From the NCBI GenBank assembly GCA_018907035.1, contig JACCIC010000001.1:3301001-3365000 (forward strand): a stretch of DNA of 64,000 nucleotides, read 5' to 3'. Within the stretch, counting starts at the first letter, position 1. Every line of letters begins with the position of its first letter. The DNA is from Sycobia sp. Sy_11 (taxonomy: Eukaryota; Arthropoda; Insecta; Hymenoptera; Epichrysomallidae). Below are positions 36,972 to 50,330 of this stretch, in pieces. Below the pieces are notes generated by a model. It was not told where the DNA came from and ran no database searches. It was given only the letters and a program-made list of their open reading frames with translations. The translations under genes and the position numbers were made by a program.

Positions 36972-38870
36972 GGGGAAAGAGTATTAAAAAGATATTCGGT
37001 TAGATATATACGTCGTTAGTCAAAGTCTACTACACATTTTTTTCACTGTCGGTTGACTTACTCTCAATATGCATACGTTTGATGAATCTGCGTTATTGCA
37101 TTACGTAATATATATGTAAAGTACACGTTTGTATGTATAAATTTTCTGACATAATAGCCTGTCACGTAAGCTCTCTGATTATATTCGTTATGTGCACTAA
37201 TGTCTATGTATTATACCTGAAGTGCGACAGCGGATACAATGTTGCCTAACATTATAACAATAGCAAAAACATCTAATAACCAATGGAAATGTAAATTATT
37301 TATAACAATAGCCAGAGTCTCTGAATATACAATTTTAAGATACGTATAACTTGCTCAAAAAAATTTCGTGTCAAGTATAAATGAAAGCAAAAGTAAAACA
37401 AAAATTTTCAACTGTAAAGTTTTTACTTCATTTATAAAGAACGCAAATTACAACGTTTAATTTCAACAATAAAAGCATCTACTTTGTCTGGTATGATCAC
37501 AGTTTTTACTAGATGGCACTGACAAAGGAATATCACTGAATATAGACTATTGATTTAGTTCCAAGTGAGGGAGCGAACCTTGAAAGTTTTAGCATCAACA
37601 ATTTTCCATTTTCAAAATATTCAGTCCACATTTATTTTATCAAAAATATTCTTAGAGTCGACATTATGTATGTTTAAATCGTGTCACTTTATATTAGTAT
37701 ATCATTATTATTTATATATCATTATTTATATAATATATCACTGTATAAAATCTGTAAGACCGATAAAAATATTTATTAATTTAAATCATATTCGATTAAT
37801 CGAATTCGATTAATGGGAACCTGTAAGACTTTAAAATTTGTTCAATACTACATATAAATGTTATCTCTTTTAAAATAGGTAGGCATCTTTATCTATCGTT
37901 TAATATGTTTAACACCTATTGATATCGTTATGATTTAAAGTTTTAATAGGAATTACGTACAAAATTGAAATTTACTGACCGTGAGTTTCCTATAAGACCG
38001 AAGACTCAAATAAGCTCAAATTTGATGCTGTGGTGGTTATACATATTGGTTACGGTACAGATATAGATAACTAAATATTCACGTTTAAACAGTGTTTTAT
38101 AAATATATTACTGATTTTTTAAATTATATTATTACTGAATTTTCAAAGGTATATATTTCTTTTGCATTTGTTGAAAATCATTATACCAATATCAATGTAT
38201 CGAACAACAATATTCTCAACTTTCAGCTTTGACCATTGGAATCCTAGGATTAGTGAATTTGGCTTTTGTAGAAACTTCTTATTATATATTTTCAAATCAT
38301 GTGTTCAAGACACGTTTACAGTTGTTTCATGTAATCTTTATATACTATCGATTCTCAATTACTTTGTAATATATTTGATAAAAATGTAATCTTATAATAC
38401 GAGTTTGCAATATTGATCGGATTCAGTTAATTTTTTTATCAGAAGACATGTATACGAATATAACGTAGTATATTAACATGATATATCGATTAATTTATTT
38501 TATTTTTTTGATTTTGATTTAAGATTTTTATTATTTTATTGAATGATTAATTTTATTAGCGATTTCCATTTCAGATTCTACGGGGGTTATTATAAACGAA
38601 GACAGTCTCACTGTCATTAGATTAATAAAAATTATTGTATAACGATTTCAAACCCATAAAAATATTTACTAATTTAATTTACAACAGTCGACGTAAGTGC
38701 AATTTTTAATTAATTTTTTTTAGAAGACTCATTGTAAACGGCTTCATTTTAGCGAAAATATTCCACCATTATTACAAACTACTATAGCTGTATTAATGTA
38801 GAAAAATTTTCTGAAATAACGAACAGATTCAAATTTTAACGCTAGGTACTTCAAGATATCGTTTACCAAA
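36971..38870. other. AT-rich stretch, no gene seen
   Basis: AT-rich DNA with short open frames only (82 codons at 37565-37813, 75 codons at 38162-38389), neither with a recognisable domain. Confidence 0.6.
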
Positions 38871-39004
38871 TTTTTTCAACAATTCGCCGACGGCCACGAG
38901 CCGCTTCCTTCACTCGCCATGCGCGCTGCTCCGGTAATGAATGAACCGTTAACTTGTTTACAAGAACAACGCCAATAATTAATATCACTCTCTCGCTCCC
39001 TCCC

Positions 39005-39012
39005 GCCATTAT
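39005..39012 (+). promoter_or_regulatory. Pho-type site near GAGA motifs
   Basis: GCCATTAT matches the Pleiohomeotic core and follows a CTCTCGCTCC pyrimidine strip (GAGAG on the other strand). This is the same pairing as at 19366-19429, with a weaker GAGA component. Confidence 0.22.
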
Positions 39013-39202
39013 GGACGCTCCGCGTGCCGCGTCCTTCTAATTGAACGTGAGGCTCTTTCCCCGCGCGCGATTGTTCACGCGAGGGCGAAAAAAAGCAGAG
39101 AAGCGAGGAAACTCTAAACCGCTGCCGCGGCTCTGATGGCCAGGAACAACGGCAACGGCATCAACAACCTTATTACAGTAACAAATGGCAGAGAAGTTTT
39201 AA

Positions 39203-39243
39203 TGTGTGTGTGTGTGTGTGTGTGCGCGCGCGCGCGCGTGTGT
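39203..39243. repeat. (TG)n-(CG)n-(TG)n composite (Z-DNA-prone)
   Basis: About 41 bp of strict purine-pyrimidine alternation: TG units, then CG units, then TG again. This is the longest such composite in the window. Confidence 0.94.
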
Positions 39244-39850
39244 AGTTGTATATGCACATACAAAGAAATCTGGGTTCGTCGAGCTGCGCTTCGTTTTTCT
39301 CTCTCTTTCTCGCCTTTCATGATGCGCCGCTTGCACGCGCGCTCTCTTTGGTCTGGTTATATATATACATGAGAGGAATGGGTGAGCGGACGGCTGAGGG
39401 GGCGGGGGGAGGAGACGGGAAAGAGGGCTTGTTTGGACGGATTTGTTGGACGGATGATTGGATGAACGACGCGGTTATTAATCGTGCATTCGAGATGAGC
39501 CTAAGGGAGCGGACTGAGAGAGGAAGAGAGAGAGAGAGCCAACCTCTCTCTTTCTCTTTCCCCATTGCCGACGAGCGCGAGGTGCAAGGCTGAGTTCGTC
39601 CTTTTTTCCTGCCTTCTTTTTTCGGTAATTGATTTGCGTCGAGTTCGGAATCCTTTTTTGCCACGGAGAAAGAGAGAGAATAAGAAAGAATGAGGCGCGC
39701 GAGTGCACCGGCTCGACACCAACAAGTAGCTAAATACCTTTCCTAATTACGCGCTTTTATGTTTGAGGGCAGCAGAGCGAAAAAGGGATAGATAGGGTTG
39801 GCATTTTCATTTTGGCAGGCCGTTAATTATGGAATCACGAATATTATAAC

Positions 39851-42800
39851 GGCGTTGAAAAGTACCTTGATTCGGTTTTATATAGGATATATCAACAGCC
39901 AGCGATGTTTGTGTCTTAACAATCGAAGTTTGTATCTGTATAGCTATTATCTTCAAAATACAATGACGTCAGTTGGTGACTTGCAAATTTTGGTGTTGAA
40001 TAACCGTATCTGAAACAGTTATTGTTTTCTTTTTTAATTTAAGTGTTAAATTCAAGTATATATAAAAATAAAATAGATTATAACACAAAAAAGCAAGTGT
40101 TTGTCGACGATAGCAAATTTGTTGCTCGAGCGTATAGAGAAGTTGACGTTATTGCTTCCCGCGCAATATGATGTATGTTTTTACGAGAAGAACGTGTGAT
40201 ACAATTTTCTATGAATATTATATATATTAGTATATCAATTTAAAAGCTTAATCGGCACTAATTATAAGGCTGTAGGTTCGATTTTCCTGGAATCTATAAT
40301 TTCACTTATAGCTACTTATTTGGAAGCACAAATATAAAGCCATACCAATGACTGTAGGGAGGGCTGGTTTGGATCTCCAAATCTATTCGCCAATATATAT
40401 TTTTCATATGTATGGCAATAAATTCCGCCTTAAGTGCCTCTTCATCTCTCTTCATTAACCACCTAACTGCCCAGTTGACGTCTTTATTCGTATAAGATTA
40501 ATAATACCACTTATTTTATACCATTTACGAGTGAAAAATTCCTTAAAAATAAAGCGCACGTTTATACGATCGCCCACAGTGTGGGCATGATGTGTTTAGA
40601 TGTCAAGCGATGATGATTTTATACATTTGATCACAGATTTTCACCCACATTTGACACTATTTCCTGGGCATTTCGAATTCCTGATGAATATTCTTTTCTA
40701 GAAGCGAATATGCCAGCTAGAGGGTAAAGTCTGGTTTTTGTAGATATCAAAATCAAAAGAGTATCAAGTAATGCATGTAGGGGCAGATGTTTGACAAGTG
40801 ATATTTGGCAAGTATTTAAGACACCGTCGTATTGAAATAATTAGGAATTCATGATTATTTTCATGGTCTCCTTTTCATCTGTTGATGCAGAGAAAAATGA
40901 TTATATGATTAAAGTTAAAAAAATCTCAAGATTTGCATAAATAACTTTTATATACTCATAATTGAAGTGATTTAATAACCGAATATGAGAACTCAGAAAT
41001 GAGATACCAGACTTTGTACTTCAATTAAACATTATTTGAAAATTTCCAATCTAATTTAAATGATTATTTATTAGATTCAAGATATCTATTTTACTTAGAA
41101 TCATAAAATTTGCTCTGATTTATTTATGTAGGGCATCGCGCAAAAACTTATTTCGAGAGTCAAAATTACATTTTCTAAGCAGAAATGCTCACCATGAATT
41201 GTATTAGCTTTTTAAGTTTTCAAGTACTGACATTAATGATTTAATTTGAATGCAGTATGTATTCTATTTTCAGTTGTGGACTTTTCTTAGATTGTTTTTT
41301 CATTCTTTGAACGTGAAAAGTGTTACTAAATAAGAGTACCATAAATTAACCACATATGATATATATCATAAGATATAACTGCTAGTTTTATCTCGATGTT
41401 AAATATGAAGAAAGTGATACTTATCTTCGAGCTTCTCTAGGATTCGAGTGCATTGCCACTGCTTGAATTTTTGGGGCAGACATGTAGTACAAATATCTAG
41501 TTTGATTGATATATCAGTCCAGGTCATTGGATTTCTAAGTACCCAGCTTACTACGCATGTACCAACGATGAGTTTTCTGTTGTGAAGTAAGTTGCGAGTT
41601 CCTATTACAATTTTCTCTCTACGATTTCCTAAGTCATATTTATCAGTATGACTTCTATCTCAAGACTGATGTCCACCATATAAAAAAATCCTTAGCACAG
41701 ATAGAAAGCCTCACGCCTACTTTACAATTACTGTGAGTTCGGTTTGTGGAGTTGGAAAAATTTATTATCAAATCAAATATAATAAATGTCGAGTAGAAAA
41801 CCCACTATTCAGTATTTCATATATTAAGTCAGATACTCGTCTGATATTTTGTAGGTACGGGTAATGAATTGGTCAATCTCCTATCTGCTGTTTAATATAT
41901 TTGTATATGCTAACTGCCTGAATAACATCTTAGCTATAAAGAATGTATCAATAGCCTGACAGTCATTCGTAGTACTGGTTTTTGCCAGCGTTCTTTCACT
42001 GTGTTAATCATCCAAGGTGTGGCTTTACTACTCTGGTAATGCAACGGTATTTTCGCGTTAGTATTTGACCAATATGATTTGATTCTCAAAGTGTTGGCAC
42101 TGTCTAAGCTCTTTATGTAGACCTCATACATTTCAAGACAAAGAATCTGCTTTTATATTCTAGAAAGTTGAAGCTGTACCGAAATAAATTGGTTTGATAT
42201 ACAGATAAGGTTAGGTTGAATGATGATTTGTGAGAAGATCAATTCTGATAAGAATGTTGATTAATATATTATAGATCCATCCCTCGTTGAAATTGGTATG
42301 ACAGAATACGACACTCTACTAACATAAATTCCCATCTGAGAATATTTTGTGCTTTCTTCCAATTGACGTTGATACAAGTGCAATAATCGAACACTTCACA
42401 TTTTAGAGCTGAGAATTTTCACATATACATGTTTTAAATTTTTTTTACGTAGATTTATAAAGATTCAGAAATTGAAAGTTGAAACTTACGAAGTGTGTAA
42501 TGATTACAATTTTTAAAATTAGTAAAATTTACTTTTATAGAAATTTTAAGTTTAGGATTTAAAAGAATAATTTAAGAAATATCAATATAATGCCTGTATT
42601 GTAAGTATTTGAGTTAGAATGAAAAAGAGGAAAATAATAGAGTAAATAGATAAAGAGTCAAAGAAAGGACGAAACAGAGAGAAAGTGGGTATCTAATTCA
42701 TAGATATAAAGTATGAATACAAAATATGCAAAGGATTGATCAGGGAAGCTCAATAATAGCCTTCAAGAATGATTTCAGCAATAACGCACTATCATCTCTT

Positions 42801-45620
42801 GAACATCGATATCCGCAGAAAAGCATTCTAACTTAAAACGTACCTCTCTAGGTTTTTTCACATTATTGGTTTCTCTCGTTTATAATACCAATGGATTAAC
42901 TTGCTTGGAACTAGAATTACAAGGTATAGAAAGAAGGAAACTTTTTATTCATTGTCTGGAAATAAAGTTCGGTATCTAGGCAAGGTAATAAGTCGTTTCT
43001 TGAGTAAGTATTATATGGCATAGCTTCTATTTTTTTCCCATTTATCTTTTTTGAGAGAAAAAGAATTATTTTGCTTCCGCCAGATAAATGTAGAACAATG
43101 TATTTCAATATGCGTTTGCATGTTGATTATTTACCTCGTGAGATAGTTTAATTCAACTAAAGTGGAAAGTAAAATTCATAAGATAAACGTTAAGTTTTAC
43201 AATGGTATTAAACTCATACATGAGTCACAAGAGCCGTAAATGAATTTATGTATGATAATGTAAATTAATCTCTTAGTTGGTTTTATACACTTTCAATAAT
43301 CAAATTAAAATATAGAAATGTATCTATATTATACTGTATTCTAAAACACATTTAATTTGGAGTAAGAAAAATAAAAGAATGAAAATATTATTAAAAGAAG
43401 TTTGCAGAATTTTATATTTTAATCATGGTACATGATATTTCTTTTCGTGTTGATAATAAAACACTGTTTTATACTAATAAATATTTCGAGAAAGACAAGT
43501 CTACGATCAACATATTTCAAAGTGTATGTTGATTAAGAAACATTTAAGAATTTAGAAATGAAAACAATAATGTTAATGTCAATCATCCAATATATGTGAA
43601 AAGTTTAAAACGGCAAGTCACATATAGAAACACTACGGTAATTCAAAAATTACGATATACTTGGCTTAGGTAACGAGGAAGAAAGTTTCCCCCCTACACC
43701 TGAATAATGTAGATGTTTAACTGTCTCGATAAACGCTTTCTTTTTCTCTCCCGATGGTGCACAGCACTTACGTAACCTTCCACGGGCTACGCGATCGAGG
43801 GGTCAGTGATTTCGCCCTTGGTTTGCAGAAGCCGCTGGGTCAAACCTTGAAATTATAGTGCTCAGTGTGGATTTTTGCGAAATCTATCCGAAAGGTGCCA
43901 TACGACCTTGAGCAGCGATATTTCGAAGCTGTATTACAGTAGTTTCAAAATAATGGGAAAGAAGAAAGACTTATGTTTTTATAGATATTAAAAAATATTT
44001 GTTGAGTATAAATAAATCCTGGTTCTGAGAAATTGTATCTCCAGGAGTGGGGTAGAATACCGATACAACGATGCTTTTGGTAATGTTTCTTTATAGTAGC
44101 GGTTTCATTATAATCTGGAATAACATAAAAGTGTTCATTACTTTTAAAAGTATTTAATATGCGCTTATAGTTTTGAATTAAATACAAAATCTAAGACCGA
44201 GTCTATTGTCCAATGATACCAGTTTGGATATATATATAGTGTGAATCAATATATTAGAATGAAAATAATTTATTTCGTATTAAACTACTTTGTTGGAGAA
44301 GCTTTTCCATCTGAAAATTGGATATATTGGAGTTCTGCTAATGAATCACTATGATGTCAATTAAAATTGTACGAAATCAATACAATTACATAGATAAATA
44401 TGTACGATTATTTGAAGCTATTTAAATTCGAGTCTATTTAATAGAAACATAAAGCGACTTAAAATATTTTTAAACGTTAGCAAATGTGTAAGCAATTATA
44501 CAGAATCCGGAAACTATATTGATTCCTTGGATTTCGAAATGAATAACTTATTTACCTCAAATTAATTTAGTAGATGAAATGTCTCTGTTATACAGTATTC
44601 AGTGACTTGTCAAATAGTAAAAACTAGGTAAGAAATTAATAGTATATAAATCCAATGTCAGGACATTTACTATCTAATTTTATTACTTATTTGTGTTTTA
44701 TATTGGTACAAGAAGAGAATCTCTTAGAATACAATTGTAGGATGATATATTAAAATTTATTACATGCTTCCTATTCCAATTAAATAAAGAGAATTAGTTA
44801 AAAAAGGAAGTTAATCGAAATTTAATATTGAATTATTCTATTGCTCATTTATTTCACTGAGATAATGTTTAGGTAGGAAATACAGTAATAATTATTTCAA
44901 ACAAATAGTTCCATAGGATTTGATTATATTCTATTCGAAACGATAACCATATTGTCATAATAAAAAGTAGAAACTAGGTATACTGAAAAAAAAATACTTT
45001 GCAGTTGTTCATTCTCTTCTCCCAACTTATAATTATAGAAGCACATATTGTACTATGTATTTCTATTTTAGCATACAGAGAGCATAACTTTGTCTGAATT
45101 TCTATAAGTTTTCATGGAATAAAGAAAAGTTGAAGATACTTAATTATCGACACAGATTAGAACATTTTACAAATTACAGATTCACAATTATTGCAAATTG
45201 CCAAGTTTATTTAGTTATTTATAACCAACAAAAGGCGAATTTGGCCACAGTTTCTGTAATGCTTGTAAACTAAGTTAAAAATAAGGAATTCAAACCAGAA
45301 GTATTTAGTTTATATGTCTTCATGCAATTATCAGTATTATTTTTTTGATCACAGTCTGCTAAATGACCTTTAATATAATTTTCATACAGATTTATTTCCC
45401 AAGTAGTCCTCATCTACCAACTATTTATCATCAACTCGTCATTGCTAATTTTTCTCTCCATTGCAAGATAAAAGTGCCAAGTTATGCCGTCATTGTTTTG
45501 ATCATCTTAACAAGGCAGATGAGCCTGTGAGATACCAAAATAAGCAAAATAATAACTCATCCTATCATCAGGCGCTAAATTTAAAAGTCCCAAAATTCTA
45601 AGAGCCATCCAAAAGTTGGG
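39851..45620. other. Longest AT-rich stretch, no gene established
   Basis: Nearly 6 kb of AT-rich DNA with no long microsatellite. Short open frames (65 codons at 41934-42131 minus, 80 codons at 43945-44187 minus) have no recognisable domain. A small GC-richer patch at 43731-43920 is annotated separately, and a weak LINE endonuclease-like string lies near 41630. Confidence 0.55.
43731..43920. promoter_or_regulatory. Isolated GC-balanced patch in an AT desert, candidate conserved element
   Basis: About 190 bp whose composition contrasts sharply with several kilobases of AT-rich DNA on both sides. It has CpG-containing words such as CTACGCGATCGAGG and no simple repeat. No coding frame is supported. 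The isolation suggests constraint, but this is inference. Confidence 0.25.
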
Positions 45621-46335
45621 CATCCTCTTCATCGCTATGATTCCGGAGCACTATCCAAGTCCAATTTAATTAAGGGTGAGTCCTACTTTCGCGGTATAAT
45701 GGGCTATATATAGATCCAAGATCGGAGGAACAAAGGATCCAGGACGACCACGAAAAGCGGGCCGCGTACTATCCTCGCGTTAAAAGAAAGTGCGAGGCTC
45801 TCGCGGGAAGGTACCGATGCGGGGTTATACGGTGTATAACGGGCGAGAGAGGAATATAGAGAAGAGCCTCCTGTAGAAGAGGAGTTCGGAGTGAGGAGGT
45901 TCGAAAAGGAAAGGGAGAAAAAAAGGACGACCTGAAGAAGTGAGAGAGGAAGGCTACTCTCCCGGCTGCGTCTTCTTCTTCTCCTACTTCTTCTTCTTCT
46001 TCCTCGCGTGAAAAGAGGAAGAAAAAGAGAGCCGCGACTGCGGCATATTCTAGGCTGAACCGCGGCTGCGCTCGACGGTACGGGCCCAAGAAGTCTGCCC
46101 GATGAGCCGTTCTCCCTCTCGCTCTCACTCCTCTTCTGTCTCTCTTTTTCTTAAGAGGGAGAGAGAGCCGAGGTGTTGCCGGCGGTGGTATTAATTGGCG
46201 GGGAGCTTCGGCCGCCTGTGATTAGCCCCCGTGAGCCGCCACGCTACGAGCCGCCTTCGATCTTTTCTCTCCTCGCCGTCCCTCTATCTCTTCTCTCCCT
46301 TTCTCCCACTCTCTCCCTCTCTTTCCTCTTTTTGC

Positions 46336-46337
<2 letters not shown>

Positions 46338-46375
<38 letters not shown>
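46338..46375. repeat. (CT)n microsatellite
   Basis: A 38-bp CT array inside a longer pyrimidine strip of about 190 bp. Confidence 0.95.
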
Positions 46376-46380
<5 letters not shown>

Positions 46381-46896
46381 TCTTTCTTCATTTCGTGCCC
46401 TTCGCGCTACTTCTCTCTCTCTCTCCCTCTTTCTCTCACTTGTTGTTCTTCGTCTTCGCACTCTTTACCGCGCGCACCGAGAGCTGAGCTGCCGAAGAGA
46501 AGAGGTACGTGTACATAAGTACGCAAGCGCACGCATACGAGCACTTAACCACCTTCTGCATCCTCCTCCCTCGGGCCCCCTCTCTGTCTCTCTCACTCAC
46601 TTTTTAAAAATGAAAAGCCGTAAACAAAGAAAAAACGAGCGTTGCCCCGATATGTGTGCGCATCGACCCAACGAGTGGGGCGGCAGGGGGAGTGAGGAAG
46701 GGAGCAATGAGGGGGTGGGGGCCATCGTTCGACTGGAGATTCGAGCGGTTTTCGGTATACATATATAATATACACGCGGCTTGCAAGTTTGCGCGCCGGA
46801 ACGACGAGCGAGAGAGCACCGAGAGCCGGGCTTATGGACTGCGAGAGCAATTTCGGCCCCGGGATAGTTGGTCCGTTTTTTCATTAGAGGTACGTA

Positions 46897-46904
46897 TATA
46901 TAAG
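46897..46904 (+). promoter_or_regulatory. TATA-box-like word in CpG-dense sequence, speculative
   Basis: TATATAAG is followed by CpG-dense sequence at the distance where a transcription start would be expected. No initiator, 5' exon or coding frame can be shown, and the long TA array beginning at 46951 makes TATA-like words common here. Confidence 0.15.
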
Positions 46905-46947
46905 AGCGCCGCGCGAGCTCGCCTTTGACTTCGCGCGCTAGCTACTC

Positions 46948-46950
<3 letters not shown>

Positions 46951-46994
<44 letters not shown>
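46951..46994. repeat. (TA)n microsatellite
   Basis: A 44-bp TA array. Confidence 0.97.
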
Positions 46995-46996
<2 letters not shown>

Positions 46997-47110
46997 AAGG
47001 AAAGAGGAGGGGAAGAGGTAAGAATCTGTTCGCTGAATGCTCGGCCAATTATTTTCTGAACTATCGCCGTTTAAGCACTATAAACGCTCTCGTGTATGCT
47101 CTTCCATTAA

Positions 47111-48760
47111 ATTGTCTACTTCTTGTATTTCAATACATTTACTTGTATATTAAGATTATATAAAATCATTGCAATATATTGGATGAAGACGTAATTTTAT
47201 TAATTACGGGAAAAAAGAAATTTAGTTTTTACTGAATTTGCTGTACTATTCATTTTTCTTGGTGTTGTTATTTTCCTTTTTTTCACCAGCTACGAAAATT
47301 GTTAGACCAATATTAGGAAGAATTAACGCATATTAAGCTGTGAATTCGTTTTCTCAATACATTTGATAAACTAACAGAAAATTTAGTTCAGTCATTTATT
47401 CAGTTCCTTAATAATTTTTTCTCATGATGATATGGCGTCGTCATATTATTCATTGGAGAAATGGAAATTCTTAAATAGCCACGGCTCTATGAGGGCAAAA
47501 CTATTTCCTAGACGAAATCTGGACATTGGTTATTATTTGACATAATTATTTTTTTTGTAGCTTATTGTTTGGTAAACTCCTGGATTCACGTCCATGTATG
47601 AAAGAGCTAATTACCGACTGTAACAACTTTCCAGCGGAGATACCAATCCAAGGATCATAATCTCTTAAGATATTTGTTAGCACATTCGAAGGTGAGGATA
47701 CACGCTTTACCATCAACCAATCGACAACAACACCAATGTGCTGTGGTGATTTTGCATAGTCGGGTTATGATATGGTCTCGTAAAGCAATGGGTAACTTTT
47801 GGACAACGGGGATCTGCTGTCATGAAACTGAAGTTATGTTAATACACGAGACTTTCGTTCAATATTAGTTTATTTGGAAAATAGAGAAAATTTCGAGGAC
47901 AGTTAAAAGGATGCAATTTAAGTCAATCTATAGTTTATCAATTTTATGCAATGGTTTTTTTTTAAAATTTGGGGTCATTTTTACTTTTCTTTCTTATAAC
48001 GGTAAGATTTGCTAAGCTTTTTCTACATGCGTGATTTTTCAGGATAACTTAATCGTTTGAATGCCAAATTGGTTCATACTGCGATTAAAAGTACAAAACC
48101 AAAAATCAAGTCAATTCAATGAAATAGTTAAAATTACTTTTAATTTATTGAACATGCAAATCCTTAGCTGCATTGATCTTCCTTCTGAATGTTTATAACA
48201 AATCTAGCATATGCAATACTTGATTTATTATTATTATATTGAAAGTTTGGAACTATTAAAGAAGTTAGTTGATTACAGAAGTGAAAATTAAATAACAAAG
48301 AATCAAATTTCATTTCAATGCACCCAGCTCTTCTGTACCATAAAGCAATTGAAATATACTGAACATAATTTTTGTTTCTATTATTTTTTTTATTTTTCTT
48401 CAATTGTCTTTGTATGATAAATGAAATCACATATGTTTCCCTACTTTTTGAGGGTTCATAAAGGAAAGTTCTGAATTCCAAGGGTCATTCACACGTGAGT
48501 GAGTCAAGATTCTCTCTTCTTCTCCGTTACCGAAGAAATCATAACCATCAAATCCGTTCTCATCGTTATTTGAATGATTCGTGTATTAGAAAAAGTTGTT
48601 CTTGAAGAATATCACAAATTATTTATTTTCTTCTACTTTACATGAACGCTTTTCGACATAATAAATATAGGAATATTTCACCGGCTATTTTTGTACACAC
48701 CTATATACGGAATGGAGAAATAAAAGACATTAGAAAAAGATCCATCCCCCTCTATTGTTC
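47111..48760. other. AT-rich stretch, no gene established
   Basis: A 64-codon plus-strand frame at 47674-47868 lies in a GC-balanced patch (about 47575-47850) and could be a transposon relic, but I recognise no motif. A 105-codon minus-strand frame at 48164-48481 lies in AT-rich DNA and also has no domain. Confidence 0.5.
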
Positions 48761-49055
48761 ACCACGGATTTTCAATTAAGGACGCTTCGCATCGGTGCGA
48801 TCTTCACGAAAATAAAAAATCCATCGCCGCCGGCAGGACCGGGCCATTGTACTCTCACCGTTATAAAGCACGTATAGCTCATATCATATAGTCATAGCTC
48901 AATCTTGGATATAGGTAGTGGATATATAGTAGTATACTCATTTCCTTAGTCCAGCGTAAATACTTTTAGGGGCGGGGGCGGTGAATTAAAAAGCCATCTT
49001 TCGATTCGTCATACCATGCGTTTATATATTGATCATCATAAATTATCGATCTCCA

Positions 49056-49058
<3 letters not shown>

Positions 49059-49106
<48 letters not shown>
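49059..49106. repeat. (GA)n microsatellite
   Basis: A 48-bp GA array. A CT array of about 20 bp follows at 49284-49303. Confidence 0.96.
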
Positions 49107-49112
<6 letters not shown>

Positions 49113-49632
49113 TGGACGTACAGAGTGAGACTGAACTGCAGCTTGGAGAAAGCGATAGATCGTTCTGCCCTCGCGACGCAATAATCCACCCACGAAAGAG
49201 TTTTTTATTGGCTCGGAAAAATACAACCACCGATGCCGCTTAAGCGATAAGCGATTTCTCTCCCTCCCTCACTACCTCCCACCCTCTCTCTCTCTCTCTC
49301 TCTTTCTCTTTCTCATTGTTCCGACATCCACATACCTGCAGCGGGCCGCCAAAGCCAAAGAATTCAATAAAGGCAATTGATCCCCAGGACGGATAGTACA
49401 GATATAATGCGTGCACAAGAGGCGTCCCACCTCGAGAACTCCTCTTTCCGATTGTATAATGCGCTCCGGGTTGAAATTTCCATTTGCCGCTCGGAGTCCG
49501 AGGGGCGAGATTGCGCTTGCACACTCGCACAAGCGTCCGCGAATTGCGGGACGAGCAAACCGTGCACGTATATGTACGCGCGCGCGCGAACGCGTACACA
49601 TGCGTGCGCATAGTTAAGGGCAGCAATCGATT

Positions 49633-49652
49633 GATCGATCGATCGATCGATC
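49633..49652. repeat. (GATC)n tetranucleotide repeat
   Basis: Five perfect GATC units, with further partial units on both sides. It is self-complementary and so can extrude a cruciform. It is the only clear array of this type in the window. Confidence 0.92.
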
Positions 49653-49770
49653 GGACCGAGCGTTATGCGCTTGCGAGAGAGCTCCGCGCTCCCTCTCGCG
49701 AGAATCAGAGATTCCATGCCGCAGATTGCCGTGGATAAAGGCGAACTATATTAGCTGGCGAATTCTCTAG

Positions 49771-49888
<118 letters not shown>

Positions 49889-49980
49889 AACGCGAAAGGC
49901 AGGGGGTGGGGAGAAAGAGACTGAACCAAAGGTGTTTTTCGGGGCGTGGCCGGCCGCATGATTACCTCCGAGGATCGGTC

Positions 49981-49982
<2 letters not shown>

Positions 49983-50027
<45 letters not shown>
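49983..50027. repeat. (CT)n microsatellite
   Basis: A CT array of about 45 bp. Another CT array of about 30 bp lies at 50298-50327. Confidence 0.96.
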
Positions 50028-50029
<2 letters not shown>

Positions 50030-50289
50030 GTCTGGATGCGCGCACGCGCGTGCGCGAGCGAGCGGTGAGAGTTCAAAGCATCAAAGGAACGACCCGACTC
50101 TCGGGCTCTTCTTCTTCGCGAGCGCTTCGACGAGAAATTGCCGGTGTGCACATACACGCACACACACATGCCTATATATACGAAGCTCGTTTCAGACACC
50201 TTGCCGATATAACGAGAAAAAGCAGGGAGGGAGAGGAGAGAAATAGGAGAATGAACGGATGTGTATGGATAAAGAGAGAATTGATGAGA

Positions 50290-50330
<41 letters not shown>

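Larger units (their letters stand above)
38871..39850. other. CpG-dense island 9
   Basis: CpG-rich unique sequence at 38885-39140 contains a Pho-type GCCATTAT at 39005-39012 just after CTCTC motifs and a forkhead-like TTGTTTAC near 38956. It continues with a TG-CG composite array and CT/GA-rich sequence. Open frames up to 115 codons lack domains. Confidence 0.45.
45621..47110. other. CpG-dense, microsatellite-rich island 10
   Basis: CT-rich and GA-rich strips (45880-46190, 46260-46450) mix with CpG-dense unique sequence (46170-46260, 46640-46930). A TATATAAG word at 46897-46904 sits in CpG-dense sequence and is followed by a TA array. Open frames up to 119 codons are Ser/Leu or Arg/Glu-biased translations of the strips. 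Confidence 0.5.

Noticed and set aside
40220..40295. Possible tRNA, from a GGTTCGATTTTCC B-box-like word near 40267
   Set aside because: The T-stem does not pair, no A-box lies at the proper distance and there is no acceptor stem.
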